A stretch of 5,842 nucleotides of DNA from positions 1-5,842 of the forward strand of contig JAZNKF010000048.1 of assembly GCA_045578425.1 (NCBI GenBank), given 5' to 3'. The number at the start of each line of letters is the position of its first letter. Within the stretch, counting starts at the first letter, position 1. Shown here piece by piece: positions 1 to 5,696 of the stretch. A model generated the notes under the pieces. It worked only from the letters and a program-made list of their open reading frames with translations, ran no database searches and was not told the origin of the DNA. The stretch is from RGIG3009 sp045578425 (GTDB lineage Bacteria; Bacillota; Clostridia; Oscillospirales; Acutalibacteraceae). A program made the position numbers and the translations under genes.

Positions 1-1215
1 TTCGACCAAAAAATCGTGGATTGGATGGTCGATGGTTTCCGCAAAGAAACCGGTGTTGACCTTTCGGCAGATAAAATGGCAGTGCAACGTTTGCGTGAAG
101 CTGCCGAAAAAACCAAAATTGAGTTATCGGGCGGCATGACCAGCAACATCAACCTGCCCTTTATCACAGCAGATGCCAGCGGCCCGAAACACTTGGATAT
201 GACGCTTACCCGCGCCGAATTCAACCGTTTGACGGCCGATTTGGTGGATGCTACCATGAAACCCGTCAAACAAGCACTGGCAGATAGCGGTCTTTCCGCT
301 TCCGAAATCGACAAAGTGTTGTTGGTGGGCGGTTCCACCCGTATTCCCGCCGTGCAAGAAGCGGTACAGAAATTTTTGGGCAAAGAACCGTTCAAAGGTA
401 TCAATCCCGACGAATGTGTCGCCATGGGCGCCGCATTGCAAGCCGGTGTGTTGGGCGGCGAAGTAAAAGGTTTGTTGCTTTTGGACGTTACGCCGCTTTC
501 CTTGGGTGTAGAAACCATGGGCGGCGTGATGACCCGCGTGATTGAGCGTAACACCACCATTCCTACCAAAAAATCTCAAATTTTCTCTACCGCACAAGAC
601 AATCAACCGTCGGTGGAAGTGCACGTGTTACAAGGCGAACGCGATTTTGCTCGCGACAACAAAACCTTGGGTATGTTCCATTTGGACGGTATTGCTCCCG
701 CACGCCGCGGTGTGCCGCAAATTGAAGTTACCTTCGATATTGATGCCAACGGCATTGTGAACGTAAGTGCCAAAGATTTGGGTACCGGCAAAGAACAACA
801 CATCACCATTACTTCCAATACTAACATGTCCAAAGAAGACGTGGAAAAAGCGGTGAAAGAAGCCGAGCAATACGCCGAAGAAGACAAGAAAAAACGCGAA
901 TCGGTGGAATTGCGCAATGGCGCCGACCAAGCGGTCTACCAATGTGAAAAGACCATGGAAGAATTGGGCGACAAGTTGGAAGAGGCCGAAAAAACCGAAT
1001 TGCAAAGCAAAGTTGACGCCTTAAAAGAAACCTTAAAGGGCGAAGATGACGAAGCGATTAAAGCCGCACAAGAAGAATTGATGAAGAAGTTCTACGAAGT
1101 GTCGGAAAAAATTTACAAAGCAGCGGCTCCCGAACAAGGGGCAGCCCCTGCCGGCGAAGACGGCACCGTTCCGCCGGATGCCGATGAAGGATACTACAAC
1201 GGCGAAGTACACTAA
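1..1215 (+). CDS. dnaK: Chaperone protein DnaK (Hsp70), C-terminal two thirds, 5' end outside window
   Basis: ATP-dependent cytoplasmic Hsp70 chaperone that binds exposed hydrophobic peptides, working with DnaJ (encoded next) and GrpE. The frame is open from base 1, so the gene enters from the left and the visible 404 residues lack roughly the first 220 of the ATPase domain. Visible parts, numbered from the first codon: the end of the nucleotide-binding domain, including the Hsp70 signature VLLVGGSTRIP at about 106-116; the interdomain linker LLLLDVTPLSL near 158-168; the beta-sandwich substrate-binding domain with NTTIPTKKSQ and VLQGER; and a charged helical lid from about 275 to 375. The last 25 or so residues are an Ala/Pro/Gly/acidic tail ending DEGYYNGEVH, not the usual VVDADYEVVDDK-like ending. 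The upstream regulatory region is not in the window. Family assignment is certain from conserved wording. Confidence 0.98.
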   Translation, partial: FDQKIVDWMVDGFRKETGVDLSADKMAVQRLREAAEKTKIELSGGMTSNINLPFITADASGPKHLDMTLTRAEFNRLTADLVDATMKPVKQALADSGLSASEIDKVLLVGGSTRIPAVQEAVQKFLGKEPFKGINPDECVAMGAALQAGVLGGEVKGLLLLDVTPLSLGVETMGGVMTRVIERNTTIPTKKSQIFSTAQDNQPSVEVHVLQGERDFARDNKTLGMFHLDGIAPARRGVPQIEVTFDIDANGIVNVSAKDLGTGKEQHITITSNTNMSKEDVEKAVKEAEQYAEEDKKKRESVELRNGADQAVYQCEKTMEELGDKLEEAEKTELQSKVDALKETLKGEDDEAIKAAQEELMKKFYEVSEKIYKAAAPEQGAAPAGEDGTVPPDADEGYYNGEVH

Positions 1216-1224
1216 TTTATGATA

Positions 1225-1257
1225 AAAAGTCGGTCGGGGTTCCCCCGACTGACTTTT
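1225..1257 (+). terminator. Strong hairpin between dnaK and dnaJ (attenuator, partial terminator or mRNA stability element)
   Basis: Inverted repeat with 15-nt arms (1225-1239 and 1243-1257) and a 3-nt loop TTC. All positions pair, with one G-U wobble in the middle. The outer four pairs are A-T, so the rightward transcript carries only UUUU, followed by CCC, which is a weak U-tract. The leftward strand has TTTTTAT. It sits 9 bp after the dnaK stop and 28 bp before dnaJ. With no convincing promoter after it, I infer partial termination or a 3'-end-protecting stem that lowers DnaJ relative to DnaK, rather than a full stop. Confidence 0.8.
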
Positions 1258-1285
1258 CCCGTGTAATAGCGGGGGAGAGGTTCGT

Positions 1286-2422
1286 ATGGCAGCGGATAAA
1301 CGTGATTATTATGAAGTGCTTGGCGTGCAAAAAGGTGCCGCCGAAGACGAAATAAAAAAAGCCTATCGGCAGATGGCAAAAAAATATCATCCGGACTTGC
1401 ATCCGGGTGACAAGGATGCCGAGGCAAAATTCAAGGAAGTCAACGAGGCGTACGAGGTGTTGTCCGATTCGCAAAAGCGGGCGCGCTACGACCAATTTGG
1501 TCATGCCGGTACCGACCCGAATTTTGGTGCGGGTGGCGGCTACGGCGGCTGGGGTGCACAGGACTTTGACTTTGGTGATATTTTCTCGTCGTTCTTTGGC
1601 GGCGGCGGGCGTCGCAGCAATCCTAATGCCCCGCGTCAGGGGAGCGACGTGGCTGCCAACGTGATTATTTCTTTTGAAGAAGCGGCAAAGGGATGCAAAA
1701 AGCAAGTGTCCGTTCGCGTGGTGGAAACCTGCCATACTTGTGGCGGTTCCGGTGCGGCAAAAGGGACTTCCGCCTCGACGTGTCCCGTTTGCCACGGAAC
1801 AGGTCAAGAAGCGCGGCAACAACGTACCCCGTTTGGTGTTATTCAAACCCAAAGCGTTTGTTCACGATGCCACGGCAAAGGAAAAATCATTGAAAAACCG
1901 TGCACCGATTGTAACGGTGTGGGGCAAGTTCGTGTGGCATCTACCGTGGGAGTGAATATTCCTGCCGGTATTAACGACGGGCAAGTACTTACCGTTCGCG
2001 GCAAAGGTAACGCCGGGGTAAACGGCGGTCCTGCCGGCGATTTGGAATTGCAAATTGCAGTACGTCCTCATCCCATTTTTGAGCGTGACGGATACGATTT
2101 GCTTTGTGAATTGCCGCTTACCTTTTCGCAGTTAGCGCTGGGTGCAGAAATTCAAGTGCCTACGCTGGACGGCAAAGTTCCGTATACCATCAAAGAAGGT
2201 ACGCAACCGGGCGATATTATTCGGTTGAAAGGTAAAGGTGTGCCGTACTTAAACGGTCGCGGGAACGGGGATTTGATTGCGCGAATCACGGTGGAAGTAC
2301 CCAAAAACTTATCCGGCAAACAAAAAGAATTATTGAAGGCTTTTGAGGAATCTTTGGGGGACAAAAACTATCAACGAAGGAAAAGTTTTTTTGATAAAGT
2401 AAAAGATGCGTTTAACGGATAA
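1286..2422 (+). CDS. dnaJ: Chaperone protein DnaJ (Hsp40, type I)
   Basis: Co-chaperone that binds unfolded clients and stimulates ATP hydrolysis by DnaK. The 378 residues match the usual type I length, and every domain is present in order. The J-domain covers about 5-72, with the catalytic HPD loop at 35-37 and the following KFKEVNEAYEVLSD helix. A Gly/Phe-rich linker runs from about 72 to 115 (GGGYGGWG, GDIFSSFFGGGG). The zinc region has four intact CxxCxGxG motifs starting at C149, C166, C192 and C206. Two C-terminal beta domains follow, with a short dimerisation tail ending in KVKDAFNG. The ATG at 1286 has a purine-rich site GGGGGAGAGG at 1271-1280 and gives the normal MAADKRDYYEVLGV beginning. 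It lies 70 bp after dnaK on the same strand and is probably co-transcribed with it through the hairpin. No key residue is missing. Confidence 0.99.
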   Translation: MAADKRDYYEVLGVQKGAAEDEIKKAYRQMAKKYHPDLHPGDKDAEAKFKEVNEAYEVLSDSQKRARYDQFGHAGTDPNFGAGGGYGGWGAQDFDFGDIFSSFFGGGGRRSNPNAPRQGSDVAANVIISFEEAAKGCKKQVSVRVVETCHTCGGSGAAKGTSASTCPVCHGTGQEARQQRTPFGVIQTQSVCSRCHGKGKIIEKPCTDCNGVGQVRVASTVGVNIPAGINDGQVLTVRGKGNAGVNGGPAGDLELQIAVRPHPIFERDGYDLLCELPLTFSQLALGAEIQVPTLDGKVPYTIKEGTQPGDIIRLKGKGVPYLNGRGNGDLIARITVEVPKNLSGKQKELLKAFEESLGDKNYQRRKSFFDKVKDAFNG

Positions 2423-2426
2423 TTGG

Positions 2427-2455
2427 TTGCGTTTCTAAAAAGTTTTTGATATACT
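2427..2455 (+). promoter_or_regulatory. Predicted extended -10 sigma-A promoter for the AI-2E family gene
   Basis: The -10 box TATACT at 2450-2455 is preceded by TG at 2447-2448 with one base between, the extended -10 form. A weak -35 (TTGCGT, 2427-2432) lies exactly 17 bp upstream. Transcription would begin near 2462, leaving a leader of about 20 nt that just includes the ribosome binding site. The 58-bp gap after dnaJ has no terminator-like hairpin, so read-through from dnaJ is also possible. Confidence 0.6.
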
Positions 2456-2466
2456 GATTTTATAAC

Positions 2467-2472
2467 GGAGGT
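2467..2472 (+). promoter_or_regulatory. Ribosome binding site fixing the GTG start at 2481
   Basis: GGAGGT lies 8 nt before the GTG at 2481. There is no competing ATG upstream in frame, so this site supports the GTG start and the full 378-residue product. Confidence 0.85.
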
Positions 2473-2480
2473 GTCAGCGC

Positions 2481-3617
2481 GTGAAAACCAATAAAAATCT
2501 TGCCCAATGGGTATCCCTGTTTTTGTTGGGTCTTGCTTTGATTGTGGTCTATAAAACGTTTGATAATTTAGGTCAAATCGGTTTGATTATCAGCAAGGGA
2601 TTTTCCATTCTGACTCCGTTTGTCGTCGGTTTTGCGATTGCGTTTGTGTTGTACGGACCGATGAGTTGGATAGAACGCAACCTAAAACGAATCAAAGGTA
2701 AATTTTTTGAAAAAGCCGCGCGTCCTCTTTCGGTCGCGTTGGTGTATCTGTTAATGATTGGCCTGTTAAGTTTGTTGTTTTATATTGCCGTTCCGGCGTT
2801 GGTTTCCGCTGTGGCAGAATTTGTGAGCAACGTTCCCGCTTATTACGAGAAAGTGATGGGCTTCATCAATGACCGCGCGGGACCGGGTACGTTTTTGGAA
2901 AGTTTAGATTTGCCGCAGCGTGCCAAAGAGATTTATGCCTTTTTGCAAGAGCAGGTAACGGTAGATAAACTGTTATCGTATTTGAGCAGTGTGTTGAATT
3001 TCACGTCTTCTTTGGTAGAAGTAATTATGGCGTTTATTGTTTCGGTCTACATGCTGCTCGGCCATGAATCGTTATTTGCCGCGGTCAAATCTGTTTTGGG
3101 CTTGGTGTTTAAACCAAAAACGCTGAACTTTTTCTCTACCTATGCACACAAGACTGCCAAGATTTTTTATAACTACTTTTACAGCCAAATGCTGGATGCC
3201 TTGGTCGTCGGCGTGCTGGCAACCATTGGCTTCTTGTTAGCCAGAATGCCGAACGCAGCAGTTATGGGCATGTTACTCGGTATTATGAACATGATACCGT
3301 ATTTTGGCGCTCTTATCGGCGGCGTGTTGTCGGTGCTGGTGGCGTTATTGTCGGGTAATTTCTACGGTGCGTTGTTTGTGGCGGCCTATATTTTGGTAAT
3401 GCAACAAATTGATGCTAACATTATCCAACCGCGTATTGTCGGTCAAACCGTTGGCATCAAAGCCATTTACGTCTTGCTGGGAATTACCGTCGGTGGCGGA
3501 CTGTTTGGTTTTTGGGGTGTGTTCTTGGGCGCGCCGTTCATCGCGGTGGTTCAAATGCTGCTTACCGATTACATTGCGTACCGCAACCGGATAAAAACAG
3601 CAAAAAAAGAATCCTGA
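2481..3617 (+). CDS. AI-2E family (PerM/UPF0118-type) polytopic membrane protein
   Basis: Integral membrane protein of the family named after E. coli TqsA. Members have been linked to AI-2 export or to sodium/proton antiport, so the substrate cannot be told from sequence. The 378 residues show about eight hydrophobic segments: roughly 10-26, 38-58, 83-106, 172-193, 236-255, 257-280, 281-306 and 326-360. A soluble stretch at about 107-170 follows the third segment, as is usual for the family. Hallmarks are MIPYFGALIGG (271-281), DANIIQPRIVGQTVG (311-325) and the final GGGLFGFWGVFLGAPF block. The start is GTG with a good GGAGGT site. The gene follows dnaJ by 58 bp with its own candidate promoter and ends at a terminator shared with the converging gene. 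Its place next to dnaJ does not indicate a chaperone role. Confidence 0.92.
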   Translation: MKTNKNLAQWVSLFLLGLALIVVYKTFDNLGQIGLIISKGFSILTPFVVGFAIAFVLYGPMSWIERNLKRIKGKFFEKAARPLSVALVYLLMIGLLSLLFYIAVPALVSAVAEFVSNVPAYYEKVMGFINDRAGPGTFLESLDLPQRAKEIYAFLQEQVTVDKLLSYLSSVLNFTSSLVEVIMAFIVSVYMLLGHESLFAAVKSVLGLVFKPKTLNFFSTYAHKTAKIFYNYFYSQMLDALVVGVLATIGFLLARMPNAAVMGMLLGIMNMIPYFGALIGGVLSVLVALLSGNFYGALFVAAYILVMQQIDANIIQPRIVGQTVGIKAIYVLLGITVGGGLFGFWGVFLGAPFIAVVQMLLTDYIAYRNRIKTAKKES

Positions 3618-3625
3618 TAAAAGCA

Positions 3626-3651
3626 AAAAGCGACGTGAAAACGTCGCTTTT
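3626..3651. terminator. Bidirectional rho-independent terminator between convergent genes
   Basis: Perfect 11-bp stem (3626-3636 with 3641-3651) with a GAAA tetraloop. To the right it is followed by TTTTAATTTTT. Read leftward, the arm ends in TTTTTG. It begins 8 bp after the stop of the AI-2E family gene and 5 bp past the stop of the leftward ATPase gene, so one hairpin can end both transcripts. Confidence 0.9.
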
Positions 3652-3656
3652 AATTT

Positions 3657-4730
3657 TTATATTAGGGAAGTAAGAAGGTTTTTTGTGAGTGTGTCAACCA
3701 CACCCCAGTCGGTGGCAGCGGCATATAGTTTTTCCAGTTGGTCGTGAATGGTTTTTGCCGCCGCAACAAGCTCGGAGGCCTGCTTTAACAATTCCTGTGC
3801 CGCCTTACTTTGAAAATGAAGAAGGTTTCGGTGTTCTTGTGTCGCTTCGGTTTTGAGAAATCGAGAAGCGTGCAAACGGCGAAAAACAGGATAATCCACT
3901 TCGTGATAACGGTTGGAAGTGACAAAAGCAACGCCGCTGTCCGGAAGAAGCAAATGCTCGACAGAAGTTTTGGGAAATAGAGGACAAGGACAAACCACAC
4001 AACGCTGACCGTCGGTTAGTGCATGGTCGAGCAATCGTTTGAGCAACGCATCAGCAACGGCGCCGTGGTCATCTTCCACGACAAAAATACGCGGACAAAG
4101 CGCTTGAACCGTGCCCGACAGAACGGTAAAGCCGTTCGGTGTAACAGCGCTGATAAAGCGGAGTTCTTGCACACCGCTTTGTGACAACGGTGTCCATTCG
4201 GTGTTCGCAAGTTGCCTTGCAATTTTTTCGATTTTGTCTGTGCGCATTGCCTTTTTTTCAAGTTGTCGGTTGTCGGCAAGGATGCCTTGTGCTGCTTTTA
4301 ACAGTTTTTGACATTGCGTATGGAAGGAGACGTTTTTTTGGCTAAGCAAAAGAACAGTATCTGTTTGAGCCTCCAACACCTTTTGTTGTGTTGCCAAAAA
4401 CAGTGGGACAATTTCTTCGGTTACGTTCCAAAATGTTGGTTCCGCTACGTGCGGCGCGGTGCCGTCCAGGAACAACCTTTTTTGGTTGGGTAGACGTACG
4501 GCATCCAACGAATCGGGGTCGGCAGAACAACAAAACACTTCGGTTTTTTCGTCGCCAAATTGTTCATAAACCGAGCGAAGCAGTGTGGATTTTCCGGTAC
4601 CGGCGCCGCCTTTTAAGAGGTATGTATGCCAACCGTTTGAGGAATCGTATAAAGCAGAGGAGCACCCCATAAACCCATCAGGGGTATTGGTTCCTAAAAA
4701 ATAGCGAATTGGTGCATTGACAGACACCAT
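3657..4730 (-). CDS. Uncharacterised two-repeat P-loop ATPase (PRK06851-like), second P-loop degenerate
   Basis: Predicted soluble ATP-binding protein of unknown role; it resembles, from memory, a clostridial family catalogued as PRK06851. The 357 residues contain two related halves. The first (about 9-98) has FLGTNTPDGF, an intact Walker A GGAGTGKS at 41-48, and the family block LDGTAPHVAEP at 88-98. A helical, Lys/Gln-rich stretch (about 105-180) follows. The second half (about 190-281) repeats the layout: FISAVTPNGF, a strand IFVVE at 215-219, then DDHGAVAD where Walker A should be, then a Cys-rich CVVCPCPLFP and HLLLPDSGVAFVTSN. The C-terminus (about 300-340) is helical and probably coiled. 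There is no signal peptide or membrane segment. Start: ATG at 4730 with AAAGGAGGG at 4737-4745, spacing 6. It lies 51 bp after the sugar transferase gene on the same strand, with no hairpin between, so co-transcription is plausible. The family call is fairly sure; the function is unknown. Confidence 0.8.
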   Translation of the reverse strand: MVSVNAPIRYFLGTNTPDGFMGCSSALYDSSNGWHTYLLKGGAGTGKSTLLRSVYEQFGDEKTEVFCCSADPDSLDAVRLPNQKRLFLDGTAPHVAEPTFWNVTEEIVPLFLATQQKVLEAQTDTVLLLSQKNVSFHTQCQKLLKAAQGILADNRQLEKKAMRTDKIEKIARQLANTEWTPLSQSGVQELRFISAVTPNGFTVLSGTVQALCPRIFVVEDDHGAVADALLKRLLDHALTDGQRCVVCPCPLFPKTSVEHLLLPDSGVAFVTSNRYHEVDYPVFRRLHASRFLKTEATQEHRNLLHFQSKAAQELLKQASELVAAAKTIHDQLEKLYAAATDWGVVDTLTKNLLTSLI

Positions 4731-4781
4731 AAAAATCCCTCCTTTGCTTTTTAGTGTATGCCAAAAAACAAAAGAGGGTGA

Positions 4782-5378
4782 TTACGGACATAAATCTGAG
4801 TTGCCTTCGTGGATATCTTCCCGTTTTAACACATATTTTACGGTAGAAAAAAGGATATACGCATCCAGTAAAAAAGAATAGTGACGCGCATATTCGGCAT
4901 CGTAAAGTGCTTTATCCGGTGCCTCCAGCGTGTCTCTGCCGCGTATTTGCGCCAAACCGGTAATGCCGGGTCGCACCGTATCCGCTTGCCATTGATGCCG
5001 CAATGCCAATAAACTCTTTTCTGCGGGGATGACGGGTCGAGGGCCGACAAAGCTCATGTCGCCTTTTAAGACGTTGAATAATTGCGGGATTTCGTCCAAA
5101 CTGGTTTGCCGTAAAAATTTGCCAAACGGCGTAATATACCGATGAGGCATTTCAAAATTTCTGGTTGCAATGTTTTTCGGTGCTTTAAGAAACATGGTAC
5201 GAAACTTGTATATCACAAACGGTTTGCCGTTTTTTCCGCAACGTATTTGCCGAAAAATTGCGGGCCCGGAAGAATCGGCGCGGATAACGATAATGATTAC
5301 CAAAAAAAGAGGGCCGAGCACAAAAAGCAACACTAACGAAAAGACCACATCCAAACCGCGTTTTATAACGGCATACAA
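4782..5378 (-). CDS. PglC-like polyprenyl-phosphate phosphoglycosyl transferase (initiating sugar transferase)
   Basis: Membrane enzyme of the bacterial sugar transferase family (PF02397). It moves a sugar phosphate from a UDP-sugar onto undecaprenyl phosphate, the first membrane step of capsule, exopolysaccharide or glycoprotein glycan synthesis. At 198 residues it is the minimal PglC-size form without the extra N-terminal membrane domain of WcaJ or WbaP. Visible motifs: KRGLDVVFSL start (6-15); one hydrophobic segment to about 32, broken at G22-P23 where PglC has its Ser-Pro helix kink; FRQIRCG; KFRTM at 58-62; SLDE with the catalytic Asp-Glu pair at 95-96; NVLKGDMSFVGPRP at 102-115; and RPGITGLAQIRGRD at 136-149. 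The sugar cannot be predicted. The start is TTG at 5378: no ATG, GTG or TTG lies upstream in frame before a stop, and a GGGAGG site fits. It faces away from a second sugar transferase gene to the right. Confidence 0.95.
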   Translation of the reverse strand: MYAVIKRGLDVVFSLVLLFVLGPLFLVIIIVIRADSSGPAIFRQIRCGKNGKPFVIYKFRTMFLKAPKNIATRNFEMPHRYITPFGKFLRQTSLDEIPQLFNVLKGDMSFVGPRPVIPAEKSLLALRHQWQADTVRPGITGLAQIRGRDTLEAPDKALYDAEYARHYSFLLDAYILFSTVKYVLKREDIHEGNSDLCP

Positions 5379-5388
5379 AACACTCTCG

Positions 5389-5394
5389 CCTCCC
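5389..5394 (-). promoter_or_regulatory. Ribosome binding site supporting the TTG start at 5378
   Basis: GGGAGG on the - strand, 10 nt before TTG. Two ATG codons nearby (- strand at 5398 and 5374) are in another frame and reach a stop after a few codons. The TTG gives the normal family N-terminus, so it is the best start. Confidence 0.75.
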
Positions 5395-5604
5395 GCATTA
5401 GTATGTCCGTTTGAGCATATGGGGACGGTGGAAGTGGTTGGTTGTGCATGAAAAAATTACCGACAGGCAAAAAAGCAGAGGGCGTTTGTGAAAAATTTGT
5501 CAAAAATAGACGTCAAAGTAGTGCAAAATAACCAAAAAGAACGATTTTATTTTATGAAAAAGTGGTTGTACGTACAGACTTTTTTATCGTTCACATAAAA
5601 AACC

Positions 5605-5633
5605 TTGATTTTTAACAGACAACAGTGTATAAT
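5605..5633 (+). promoter_or_regulatory. Near-consensus sigma-A promoter for the rightward sugar transferase gene
   Basis: The -35 TTGATT (5605-5610) and a perfect -10 TATAAT (5628-5633) are separated by the optimal 17 bp. Transcription should begin near 5640, giving a leader of roughly 57 nt that is purine-rich and ends in a strong ribosome binding site. No operator overlaps the boxes that I can recognise. Confidence 0.88.
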
Positions 5634-5682
5634 GCCTTCGTCAAGCGGAAGAAATAGAAATTCAAGAAAAAGAGACTGATAA

Positions 5683-5687
5683 GGAGG
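5683..5687 (+). promoter_or_regulatory. Ribosome binding site of the truncated rightward gene
   Basis: GGAGG within AAGGAGGAA, 9 nt before the ATG at 5697. With the upstream promoter, this confirms that the short open frame at the right edge is a real gene start. Confidence 0.9.
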
Positions 5688-5696
5688 AATAAAAGG

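Larger units (their letters stand above)
5379..5696. other. AT-rich divergent intergenic region between two sugar transferase genes
   Basis: This 318-bp stretch separates two genes that run away from each other. It holds the ribosome binding site of the leftward gene (5389-5394), a 10-bp perfect palindrome (5567-5576), a strong rightward promoter (5605-5633) and the rightward ribosome binding site (5683-5687). I found no leftward promoter with both boxes. Overlapping TAAAAT sequences on the - strand at 5544-5554 could be a -10, but they lack a recognisable -35. No coding region, tRNA or strong terminator hairpin is visible. Confidence 0.75.

Noticed and set aside
124..624. Long open frame on the - strand inside dnaK (166 codons)
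   Set aside because: It lies wholly antisense to strongly conserved dnaK coding sequence. Antisense open frames over Hsp70 genes are a known annotation artefact caused by codon bias. There is no ribosome binding site or protein-like domain pattern.
1262..1267. TGTAAT as a -10 box for a separate dnaJ promoter
   Set aside because: It matches five of six consensus bases, but no -35 exists at 16-18 bp. The implied start near 1274 would fall inside the dnaJ ribosome binding site.
1217..1852. Open frame of 211 codons on the - strand overlapping dnaJ
   Set aside because: It mirrors the J-domain and zinc region of dnaJ, has low-complexity His/Arg-rich content, and no supported start. It is a shadow of the real gene.
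2384..2399. T7 run near the end of dnaJ as a programmed frameshift site
   Set aside because: The zero frame gives the normal DnaJ C-terminus (KSFFDKVKDAFNG). No stimulatory structure follows, and a shift would only alter the last few residues.
5498..5503. Perfect TTGACA on the - strand as the -35 of the leftward sugar transferase gene
   Set aside because: At 16-18 bp downstream the sequence is CTCTGC-like, with no resemblance to TATAAT. A lone -35 box in AT-rich DNA is not enough.
5379..5696. Invertible (phase-variable) promoter between the two sugar transferase genes
   Set aside because: Such switches are common in glycan loci, so I looked for inverted repeats flanking the 5605-5633 promoter. 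I found no matching pair of useful length and no recombinase gene in the window.
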